Source: JANNMJ01 sp031397815
Lineage (GTDB): Bacteria; Bacteroidota; Bacteroidia; Cytophagales; Hymenobacteraceae
DNA length: 13,502 nucleotides
Direction of reading: 5' to 3'
Assembly: GCA_031397815.1 (NCBI GenBank)
Contig: JANNMJ010000134.1
Location: forward strand, 1-13,502
The notes beneath the pieces are model-generated. The model was not told the origin of the DNA, made no database searches, and was given only the letters and a program-made list of their open reading frames with translations. Position 1 is the stretch's first letter. Every line of letters starts with the position of its first letter. A program made the translations under genes and the position numbers. This document shows positions 1 through 4,742 of this stretch, in pieces.

Positions 1-2
1 CA

Positions 3-761
3 CTCCACGTCCTCGCCCGCCGCCCCGAATTTGCCGCATTGCTCACGCCCGACGGCCGCGAAGCCCGCCTCACCGGGCGCCTCCCCGATTACGGTTCCGC
101 GCATTGGCGCCTTCGCAACGCCGAGTTCCGCCGCTGGACCCGCGCCAACCTCGATTCCACGGTCCTGCGCGTCCGCCTGACCGGTTCCGGCCCGCTCCTC
201 GACAAAAACAACGACACCCTGACGGTCGATATGCTCTCCGGCGTGTCCCTCGATGTGCTCCTTGTCATCATCATAACGCTCGCGCTGTTCCGGTCGTGGC
301 GGATGATTCCGGTGGTGCTCATTCCGAATCTGTTTCCGCTGGTGCTCGTGGCGGGCGTCATGGGTGCGTTCGATGTGAACCTCAAGGTCAGCACGAGCAT
401 CATTTTCACCATCGCCTTCGGCATCGCCGTCGACGACACGATTCATTTCATCGCGAAGCTGCGGCTCGCGCTCACGAAATTCTCATCGGTCCGGCAAGCC
501 GTGGCCTACACGTACCGATTGGCGGGCCAAGCCGTCATCGTCACGGCGCTGATTCTGGTCGGCGGTTTCGGCACCCTCCTCTTCTCCTCCTTCGACGGCA
601 CGTATTACACCGGCCTCCTCATCGGCCTGACGCTCCTCATCGGCGTGGTAGCGGAGCTGACGCTGCTCCCCATCCTGATTCTGACGTTCTGGCGCACCGG
701 CAAGCGCAAGCGCCCGCTTCAGGGGAAACCTGCCGCCGAAATCGTAAACGCCAAACCCTGA
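3..761 (+). CDS. RND/MMPL-family membrane exporter, C-terminal part (5' end outside window)
   Basis: The reading frame is open from the left edge, so the true start lies outside; the ttg at 39 is only an internal codon. The 252 visible residues begin with a soluble stretch (about 1-75, the end of a periplasmic loop). They continue with five hydrophobic segments near residues 82-97, 101-122, 130-150, 175-195 and 203-229, and end in a short basic cytoplasmic tail. The segment FGIAVDDTIHF (about 139-149) matches the charged transmembrane helix of RND transporters, where paired aspartates relay protons. This fits the predicted-exporter (MMPL/HAE3) branch, which moves lipids or hydrophobic compounds across the inner membrane. 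The substrate cannot be read from the sequence. The stop codon lies inside a 12-bp inverted repeat. Family assignment is firm; membership of a specific subfamily is not. Confidence 0.85.
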   Translation, partial: LHVLARRPEFAALLTPDGREARLTGRLPDYGSAHWRLRNAEFRRWTRANLDSTVLRVRLTGSGPLLDKNNDTLTVDMLSGVSLDVLLVIIITLALFRSWRMIPVVLIPNLFPLVLVAGVMGAFDVNLKVSTSIIFTIAFGIAVDDTIHFIAKLRLALTKFSSVRQAVAYTYRLAGQAVIVTALILVGGFGTLLFSSFDGTYYTGLLIGLTLLIGVVAELTLLPILILTFWRTGKRKRPLQGKPAAEIVNAKP

Positions 762-805
762 CCGCTGCTCTTACCGGCAAGCGGGCGAGCAAGGGTCAGG
801 GTTTG
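752..805. terminator. Hairpin spanning the exporter stop codon, possible terminator
   Basis: A perfect 12-bp inverted repeat, CAAACCCTGACC (752-763) and GGTCAGGGTTTG (794-805), encloses a smaller GCTC/GAGC pair (767-770 and 787-790). The exporter stop codon (759-761) sits in the left arm. Only three T residues follow the stem, so intrinsic termination is possible but not textbook. A 3'-end stabilising structure is an alternative. Confidence 0.4.
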
Positions 806-883
806 ATGAGAGGTGAGAAAGCGGCGGAAGCCGTGGCAATCAGCCGGTTTGCGTCGCTAATTCGCAAGCAATTCTCTACCGAT

Positions 884-1006
884 TTGTCATTGCGAGGAGG
901 CTTTGCGACGAAGCAATCCCCGTAGGATTTGGGCGTTTGCTCAGCGCAGTTACTCAACCGCCGCGCCATTGCAACGAGGTTTGCTTCGCTCCGCTCGCAA
1001 TGACAA
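884..1006. repeat. MITE/REP-like element with 13-bp terminal inverted repeats
   Basis: TTGTCATTGCGAG (884-896) and its exact reverse complement CTCGCAATGACAA (994-1006) bound a 123-bp segment with no credible gene. Inside are GAAGCAATCC-like and TTTGCTTCGCTCCGCT motifs, which make the ends extended imperfect palindromes. The TCATTGCGAG...GAAGCAATC pattern resembles dispersed intergenic repeats I know from many bacterial genomes; that is recollection, not a search. It occupies most of the 762-1060 gap between the exporter and the next gene. I saw no clear target-site duplication. Confidence 0.6.
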
Positions 1007-1060
1007 GCGCTTTTGGCAACTACTTATACAAGCGCGCTCAAGCACGGCGTAATACCAAGC

Positions 1061-1465
1061 CTAGTGCCCCGCCGGATGCGCTTCGTGCTTCCACATTTCC
1101 CGGCGCTCTTTTCCAACGGAAAGCACTAGTCGGGTGGGGTTTGGCACGAGAACCAAGTGGGCTTTTTTCCCCGGAAACTCTTCTGAGTCGATCCAGACGC
1201 CTTCTTTTGGGCCGAACTCGCCGCCTACCGTGGTCGGCAGGTAGGCAGTTGGGAGAAGGACGTCGGTATCGGAGCGCAGCTTACGGTGGACGCCGTCGAG
1301 GGCTTCCTCCAGATAGTCGCCGTATTCCTCGTTGAAGGAGTCTTCGAGGTCGTGGAGCTCTTCTTCGACATCGTCGTAGCGCGTGTCGTTGTAGGCCAAT
1401 TGCGTCAGCTCGTGCTTTTTGCTGATAAGCGAAACGAGAGCGGCATTGAGGTTGGCGAGATTCAT
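1061..1465 (-). CDS. Conserved hypothetical protein, 134 aa
   Basis: This leftward frame starts at an ATG (1463-1465) and ends at TAG. The first 65 residues are strongly acidic and predicted helical, with the run DDVEEELHDLEDSFNEEYGD near residues 31-50. The second half (about 66-134) looks like beta structure, with LLPTAYLP near 70-77, GVWIDSEEFPG near 89-99 and HLVLVPNPTRLVL near 103-115. It has no signal peptide or membrane segment, so it is probably cytosolic. I recognise it only as a conserved hypothetical of Bacteroidota and can give no function. It is divergent from the dioxygenase gene at 1668, with a 202-bp intergenic region between them. The start has no Shine-Dalgarno sequence. The coherent acidic composition and length argue for a real gene. 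Confidence 0.75.
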   Translation of the reverse strand: MNLANLNAALVSLISKKHELTQLAYNDTRYDDVEEELHDLEDSFNEEYGDYLEEALDGVHRKLRSDTDVLLPTAYLPTTVGGEFGPKEGVWIDSEEFPGKKAHLVLVPNPTRLVLSVGKERREMWKHEAHPAGH

Positions 1466-1559
1466 CGAGGTCGAGGCGAAAGCGGGGCCGGTTGGCCCGG
1501 TAGCGAAACGTTTAAGTGCCGCAAGTTACGGCCAGACGGCGCGGCTTGCCGCACCAAAG

Positions 1560-1590
1560 TTCGTACGGTGGGCCAAATGGCGTACTTTTG
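1560..1590 (+). promoter_or_regulatory. Putative Bacteroidota-type promoter for the dioxygenase gene
   Basis: TACTTTTG at 1583-1590 fits the Bacteroidota minus-7 consensus TAnnTTTG. About 20 bases upstream lies TTC (1560-1562), a weak match to the minus-33 TTG. Transcription would begin near 1596 and give a leader of about 70 nt before the start codon at 1668. The minus-7 match is good and the minus-33 match is poor. Confidence 0.4.
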
Positions 1591-1667
1591 AATAGCCGCC
1601 GCGTATCCAGCCTTTCCGAAACGCGGCGTCCTTTCCCTCCCCTTCACCCCAATCCTCTAATACGCTC

Positions 1668-2804
1668 GTGAGCCAGTCAACCCTCGCCGCTGCCCCTGCC
1701 ACCGCAGAAGCAGTTGATTTCCTGCCCCTTCTCGGCACCGACCACGTCGAGTTCATCGTCGGAAACGCCAAACAGGCGGCTTTCTTCTATCAAATGGCCT
1801 TCGGCTTCGAGCTGGTGGCGTATTGCGGCCCTGAAACCGGCATCCGCGACCGGGCCTCTTATGTGGTGCAGCAGAACAAGATTCGGCTGGTTCTGACGAC
1901 GCCGCTCCAGCCCACCGGCCCGATGGCCGACCACCTCGCGCTCCACGGCGACGGCATCAAAGTCCTCGCGCTGTGGGTCGATGACGCGCGTAAATCGTTC
2001 GAGGAAACGACGAAGCGCGGCGCCGTAGCCGCCCAAGAGCCTATGGTCCTCTCCGACGAACACGGTGAGGTAGTAATGGCGTCTATCCGCACCTATGGCG
2101 ACACGCTGCACACGTTCGTGGAGCGCAAAAACTATAACGGCCCGTTCCTGCCCGGCTACGTGGCCCGCAAGCAGGAGCTGCCGCCGATGACGCCCGTCGG
2201 GCTGCAATACGTAGACCACGCCGTCGGCAACGTCGGTTGGGGCGAGATGAACCAGTGGGTGAAGTTTTATGAGGATGTGCTGGGCTTCAAGCTCCTCATC
2301 ACCTTCGACGACGACGATATCTCGACCGAGTATTCGGCCCTGATGTCGAAAGTGGTTTCCAACGGTAACGGCTACGTCAAATTCCCCATCAACGAGCCAG
2401 CGGAAGGGAAGAAAAAGTCGCAGATCGAAGAGTACCTCGACTTTTACCACGGTCCCGGCGTGCAGCACTTGGCTATCGCCACGAACGACATCATCCACAC
2501 GGTAGCTGAGCTGCGGAAGCGCGGTGTCGAGTTCCTGCGCGTCCCGGATACCTATTATGAAGACCTGATGGACCGCGTAGGCGCCGTGCAGGAAGATATC
2601 GCCGACATCAAGCGCCTCAACCTCCTCGTCGACCGCGACGATGAAGGCTACCTCCTCCAGATTTTCACCAAGCCCCTCGAAGACCGCCCCACGCTGTTCT
2701 TCGAAATCATCCAGCGGCGCGGCGCCAAGAGCTTCGGCAAAGGCAATTTCAAAGCCCTCTTCGAGAGCATCGAGCGCGAGCAGGAGCTGCGGGGCAACCT
2801 GTAA
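1668..2804 (+). CDS. hppD: 4-hydroxyphenylpyruvate dioxygenase
   Basis: This enzyme converts 4-hydroxyphenylpyruvate and O2 to homogentisate and CO2 in tyrosine catabolism, using non-haem Fe(II) in the cytosol. The 378-aa length is usual for the family. The protein has two vicinal-oxygen-chelate halves: residues about 21-155 begin GTDHVEFIVGNA, and about 178-350 hold the active site. The three iron ligands are visible as H184 (YVDHAVGNV), H267 (GVQHLAIATNDI) and E346 (LFFEIIQRRG). The C-terminal helix near GKGNFKALFESIEREQ is also typical. The start used is GTG at 1668, the first start codon after the upstream stop in this frame; the first 16 or so residues are low-complexity, so a later start cannot be excluded. 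No homogentisate dioxygenase gene is adjacent. It appears to be transcribed alone, from the promoter-like box at 1583. Confidence 0.96.
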   Translation: MSQSTLAAAPATAEAVDFLPLLGTDHVEFIVGNAKQAAFFYQMAFGFELVAYCGPETGIRDRASYVVQQNKIRLVLTTPLQPTGPMADHLALHGDGIKVLALWVDDARKSFEETTKRGAVAAQEPMVLSDEHGEVVMASIRTYGDTLHTFVERKNYNGPFLPGYVARKQELPPMTPVGLQYVDHAVGNVGWGEMNQWVKFYEDVLGFKLLITFDDDDISTEYSALMSKVVSNGNGYVKFPINEPAEGKKKSQIEEYLDFYHGPGVQHLAIATNDIIHTVAELRKRGVEFLRVPDTYYEDLMDRVGAVQEDIADIKRLNLLVDRDDEGYLLQIFTKPLEDRPTLFFEIIQRRGAKSFGKGNFKALFESIEREQELRGNL

Positions 2805-3131
2805 GCTTCCTGTAAGCACCTGTAAAAACTAGTGTCGCTCCACTGTGCGGCACGCCGAAACGCATCAGGGCCTCTGGCTCCTCGCCTTGCATCAGGTAAC
2901 ACCTGATCGGGCTTGGGGCCAGAGGCTCCTTCGTGTTAATAGCTTTTTACATTACTCCGTCAGTAAAACGACAATTACCATTTTCCTGCCGCCGTTAATT
3001 ATTTTCAGCATATAGCTAACCTCGGCCGCCCAAACGCGTACATATCCGCAAGCGCCGCCGCTTGGCAAAAAGCCGCTTGGCTGACGTTCCTCCGCATTTT
3101 TCGCTGTTCCTCTTTTCCTTCCTGAATTCCG
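2805..3131. other. Intergenic region between hppD and the secreted-protein gene
   Basis: This 327-bp gap holds no credible gene. It contains the structured hairpin at 2868-2928, an AT-rich stretch (about 2935-3015) and a 10-bp direct repeat GCCGCTTGGC (3057-3066 and 3072-3081). The first copy of that repeat is also part of a CAAGCG-CCGC-CGCTTG hairpin. The promoter for the gene at 3132 should lie here, but I found no good TAnnTTTG box. Confidence 0.5.
2868..2928. terminator. Two-part hairpin after hppD, possible terminator or REP-like palindrome
   Basis: An outer stem pairs 2868-2881 with 2915-2928. Its core, GCCTCTGGC against GCCAGAGGC, is a perfect 9 bp, extended with G-U pairs on the plus strand. 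Within the loop is a second perfect hairpin, ATCAGGT-AAC-ACCTGAT (2891-2907). No T-run follows directly. The GGCCTCTGGC core resembles GGGGCTCTGGCCCC in the element at 3847, so a dispersed REP-like repeat is an alternative to a terminator. Confidence 0.5.
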
Positions 3132-3725
3132 ATGAAAACCGTACCCTCCTTCCTCACTGCCGTCCTTTTTTCGGCCGCATTTGCTGCTCAGGCACAGACG
3201 CAATCGGCGGCTCCGGCAGCTGCTCAGCCCGAAACCACGGCTCCAACGGCCACCACCACTCCTGAAGCCGTCGCACCAGCTTCTACTACGGAAACAACTG
3301 CCGCCACAACCCCCGCTACCGACCCAAAAATGACGGATGCCGCGATGCGCGCCCGCGCTTCGGCGATGCGTCGGCCGGGATCGCATATGGCTGCCGCCGG
3401 AAAGCCGTCTACCACGCCGGGTTTCAAAGACGGCATCACGATGCGCGACGGTAAAGTGGTCGCCACCGAAAGCGGCCGTTCAATCTTCCTCTCCGATACG
3501 GCTTCAATGAAAACGCTCACCGGCCTCACCGCGAACGGTCAAGGCGTGATTACCCGCACCGATGGCACCACCCAAACGCTCAAAGAGGGAGATTATATCT
3601 CCCTGACAGGCCGTTACACTTCCGCTGAAGAAGTGAAAGAGCACAGAACAGATCTGAAGGAAAACCTGCAAGAAAGCCGGAAGAAAGCCGCCAAAAAAGC
3701 GCGCTCCCCTTTGGGCCGTCTGTAG
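3132..3725 (+). CDS. Secreted protein with a DUF6799-like domain
   Basis: The 197-aa product starts with a Sec signal peptide: a Lys near the N-terminus, a hydrophobic core at residues 7-18, and probable cleavage after A21 in an AQA motif. Residues about 22-65 are an Ala/Thr/Pro-rich, low-complexity linker. Residues about 97-162 form the conserved part: KDGITMRDGKVV, then a T-N-GQGVI strand, TRTDGTTQTLKEGDYISLTG. This pattern of short DG-turn strands resembles DUF6799 proteins of Bacteroidota, whose function is unknown; I rely on memory for that match. The C-terminal 30 residues are highly charged and lysine-rich and end in RSPLGRL. The protein is probably periplasmic or surface-exposed. A strong terminator follows 30 bp downstream, so it appears monocistronic. 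Confidence 0.85.
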   Translation: MKTVPSFLTAVLFSAAFAAQAQTQSAAPAAAQPETTAPTATTTPEAVAPASTTETTAATTPATDPKMTDAAMRARASAMRRPGSHMAAAGKPSTTPGFKDGITMRDGKVVATESGRSIFLSDTASMKTLTGLTANGQGVITRTDGTTQTLKEGDYISLTGRYTSAEEVKEHRTDLKENLQESRKKAAKKARSPLGRL

Positions 3726-3754
3726 AAATAAGTAGCCTTTCGGGGTTATTGATG

Positions 3755-3790
3755 AAAGCCTTCGGTCCTTTTTGGGTCGAAGGCTTTTTT
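3755..3790 (+). terminator. Rho-independent terminator of the secreted-protein gene
   Basis: AAAGCCTTCG (3755-3764) pairs perfectly with CGAAGGCTTT (3778-3787) around a 13-nt loop. The stem ends in TTTTTT followed by ATTTATT. It lies 30 bp after the stop codon at 3725. Confidence 0.9.
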
Positions 3791-3846
3791 ATTTATTGAT
3801 TGACGTGAGCTTGTCAGAAATTTTTTGCTGTGAATCCCTTCACTAA

Positions 3847-4048
3847 CGCGGGGCTCTGGCCCCGTGTCGGCTATTCGCAGGTCTCTTGACTTGCCAGTAG
3901 CGTGCGTGGCCGGCTCTGTCTCAGAGATGGCGTTAATAGGCGAATCAACGCTATCTCTGGGACAGAGCTGGCCACGGCCAATAAGGTGCGCCGATTGGGT
4001 GGCGGGCCAGAGTCCCGCAAATAGCCCGCACGGGGCTGGAGCCCCGCG
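3847..4048. repeat. Nested palindromic element with 35-bp imperfect terminal inverted repeats
   Basis: Arm 3847-3881 and the reverse complement of 4014-4048 match at 29 of 35 positions. Each arm is itself a small palindrome of the GGGGCTCTGGCCCC or GGGGCTGGAGCCCC type. Between them lies a second, longer inverted repeat (3905-3934 and 3947-3976), listed separately. With the terminator at 3755 and the repeat gene at 4109 it fills the 3726-4108 gap, and it contains no convincing gene. The organisation fits a non-autonomous mobile or REP/RAYT-type element, or a structured RNA. No target-site duplication is evident and no transposase lies in the window. Confidence 0.7.
3905..3976 (+). other. 30-bp hairpin with all mismatches G-U compatible on the plus strand
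   Basis: Arms 3905-3934 and 3947-3976 pair over 30 positions around a 12-nt loop: 27 Watson-Crick pairs and three others. All three others are G-U or U-G wobbles when the plus strand is read as RNA; on the minus strand they would be A-C mismatches. This suggests, on only three sites, that the structure is kept as plus-strand RNA and not only as DNA. Confidence 0.6.
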
Positions 4049-4108
4049 CGATTTCCTTGATTTAGGTAATGGGGTTCGTTTCCTAGGATGTATGTGACCC
4101 GGCAACCC

Positions 4109-4408
4109 TCAACTTGGGCTTATTATCTTCTTCACCGTCGACCTCACCTTCGTCAACGTCCACTCAATCTTCTTCACTGTCGACCTCACCTTCGTCAGCG
4201 TCCCCTCGACCTTCTTTACTGTCGACCTCAACTTCGTCAGCATCCCCTCGACCTTCTTTACTGTCGACCTCAACTTCGTCAACATCCGCTCAACTCTCTT
4301 CACTGTCGACTCAACCTTCTTCACCATCGACGAGAAAGCCTTTTGTGAAGAGGCTTTCTTTTTGAAAACAATTTTCGATGCCGACGCTTTAGGAATCGTG
4401 GTCGACAT
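4109..4408 (-). CDS. Small basic coiled-coil protein built of 14-residue repeats
   Basis: This 99-aa frame starts with ATG at 4406-4408 and ends at TGA. After a Ser/Lys-rich N-terminus (1-26), residues 34-89 are four tandem copies of a 14-residue unit, STVKKVEGMLTKLR and variants, flanked by half-units at 27-33 and 90-95. Hydrophobic residues recur at 3-4-3-4 spacing (V3, V6, L10, L13 of the unit), so each unit is two heptads and the whole is a predicted coiled coil or long amphipathic helix rich in Lys/Arg. Differences between copies are silent or conservative in this frame (GTG/GTA, TTG/CTG, V/I, L/V, M/T) plus one variable G/R/W site. That favours minus-strand coding over the Ser- or His-rich plus-strand frames. 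No known family is recognised. A plus-strand terminator lies inside the gene, and no good promoter is seen. Confidence 0.5.
   Translation of the reverse strand: MSTTIPKASASKIVFKKKASSQKAFSSMVKKVESTVKRVERMLTKLRSTVKKVEGMLTKLRSTVKKVEGTLTKVRSTVKKIEWTLTKVRSTVKKIISPS
4124..4330. repeat. 42-bp tandem repeat, four full copies plus partial ends
   Basis: Units of 42 bp sharing CTTCACTGTCGACCTCA on the plus strand run from 4142 to 4309 in four full copies, with half-copies on both sides. The unit is a multiple of three, so several frames stay open through it. Copies have diverged by a few substitutions, which indicates the array is not a very recent duplication. Confidence 0.85.
4335..4364 (+). terminator. 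Plus-strand rho-independent terminator inside the repeat gene
   Basis: AAAGCCTTTT (4335-4344) pairs with AAGAGGCTTT (4348-4357) around a GTG loop. One pair is a U-G wobble on the plus strand. CTTTTTG follows. It would end rightward transcripts from the 3800-4330 region. It lies within the minus-strand repeat gene (codons for KKASSQKAF), so one of the two readings may be coincidental. Confidence 0.6.
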
Positions 4409-4417
4409 CTACATTTG
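4388..4417 (+). promoter_or_regulatory. Putative promoter for the structured RNA
   Basis: TACATTTG (4410-4417) matches the Bacteroidota minus-7 consensus TAnnTTTG. TTTA at 4388-4391 stands about 19 bases upstream, in the minus-33 position, as a partial match to TTTG. Transcription would begin near 4424, about 215 nt before the terminator at 4611-4640. No good open reading frame lies between. Confidence 0.4.
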
Positions 4418-4423
4418 CGGCCG

Positions 4424-4640
4424 TTATCAGTACTTCGTTGATGTCCTTGCTTCCCTCTTCTGCTTCGCTGTGGCGCACCCCCACTGCGGCTACCGGCCAA
4501 CTTGGTTGGTGGTGGCGCGCAGCGTGCGGGCCTATGAGCGAAGACATAACGAGGAGAGCATCGCGCCGGAGGCAGTAAGCCGCCGTCGGTTCGTTTTCTT
4601 GTTTGCCGCCAGCCCGTCGCTTCTCCCGACGGGCTTTTTT
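4424..4640 (+). ncRNA. Candidate structured non-coding RNA, rod-shaped (6S-like possibility)
   Basis: The interval has a promoter-like box upstream and a strong terminator at its end, and no convincing ORF. On the plus strand six helices nest inside one another: 4440-4443 with 4559-4562, 4450-4457 with 4551-4558 (one mismatch and one U-G pair), 4463-4469 with 4537-4543, 4474-4478 with 4524-4528, 4484-4488 with 4518-4522, and 4497-4501 with 4505-4509. They form an elongated rod with internal loops. The length (about 215 nt) and rod shape recall 6S RNA, the polymerase-binding RNA, but I cannot confirm a family and see no diagnostic sequence. The 5' end is approximate. It accounts for most of the 4409-4742 gap between genes. 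Confidence 0.4.
4611..4640 (+). terminator. Strong rho-independent terminator
   Basis: AGCCCGTCG (4611-4619) pairs perfectly with CGACGGGCT (4627-4635) around a 7-nt loop and ends in TTTTTT (4635-4640) followed by ATATT. No confident protein gene precedes it on this strand, which supports an upstream non-coding transcript. Confidence 0.9.
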
Positions 4641-4742
4641 ATATTCCAACGGGGGAAATGATGCAGCGGGTGGAGCCGAATTCCCACGCGTAGCCGCGAC
4701 GATTCGTCGCATTGTTCATTTTTCACTTTCATCTTTTTTCAG

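Noticed and set aside
104..925. 273-codon plus-strand frame overlapping the exporter
   Set aside because: It is rich in Arg/His/Pro/Gly, typical of out-of-frame GC-rich DNA. The exporter frame has clear transmembrane segments.
1677..2819. 380-codon open frame antisense to hppD
   Set aside because: It mirrors a confidently identified gene, and its product has no recognisable family. Long antisense frames are expected in GC-rich coding DNA.
3847..4048. CRISPR array
   Set aside because: The repeats are inverted and nested, not regularly spaced direct repeats with unique spacers, and no cas gene is present.
4088..4365. Plus-strand frames over the tandem array encoding Ser/Thr-rich or Leu/His/Arg-rich repeat proteins
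   Set aside because: They follow automatically from a 42-bp repeat being a multiple of three. Substitutions between copies look conservative only in the minus-strand frame.
4409..4640. tRNA, tmRNA or RNase P RNA
   Set aside because: I looked for the T-loop GGTTCGA pattern, a tmRNA 5' end and the RNase P core and saw none.
4362..4712. Open frames of about 100 codons on both strands (4362-4661 plus, 4389-4712 minus)
   Set aside because: Both run through the strong terminator at 4611-4640 and lack family resemblance or coherent composition. The RNA interpretation fits better.
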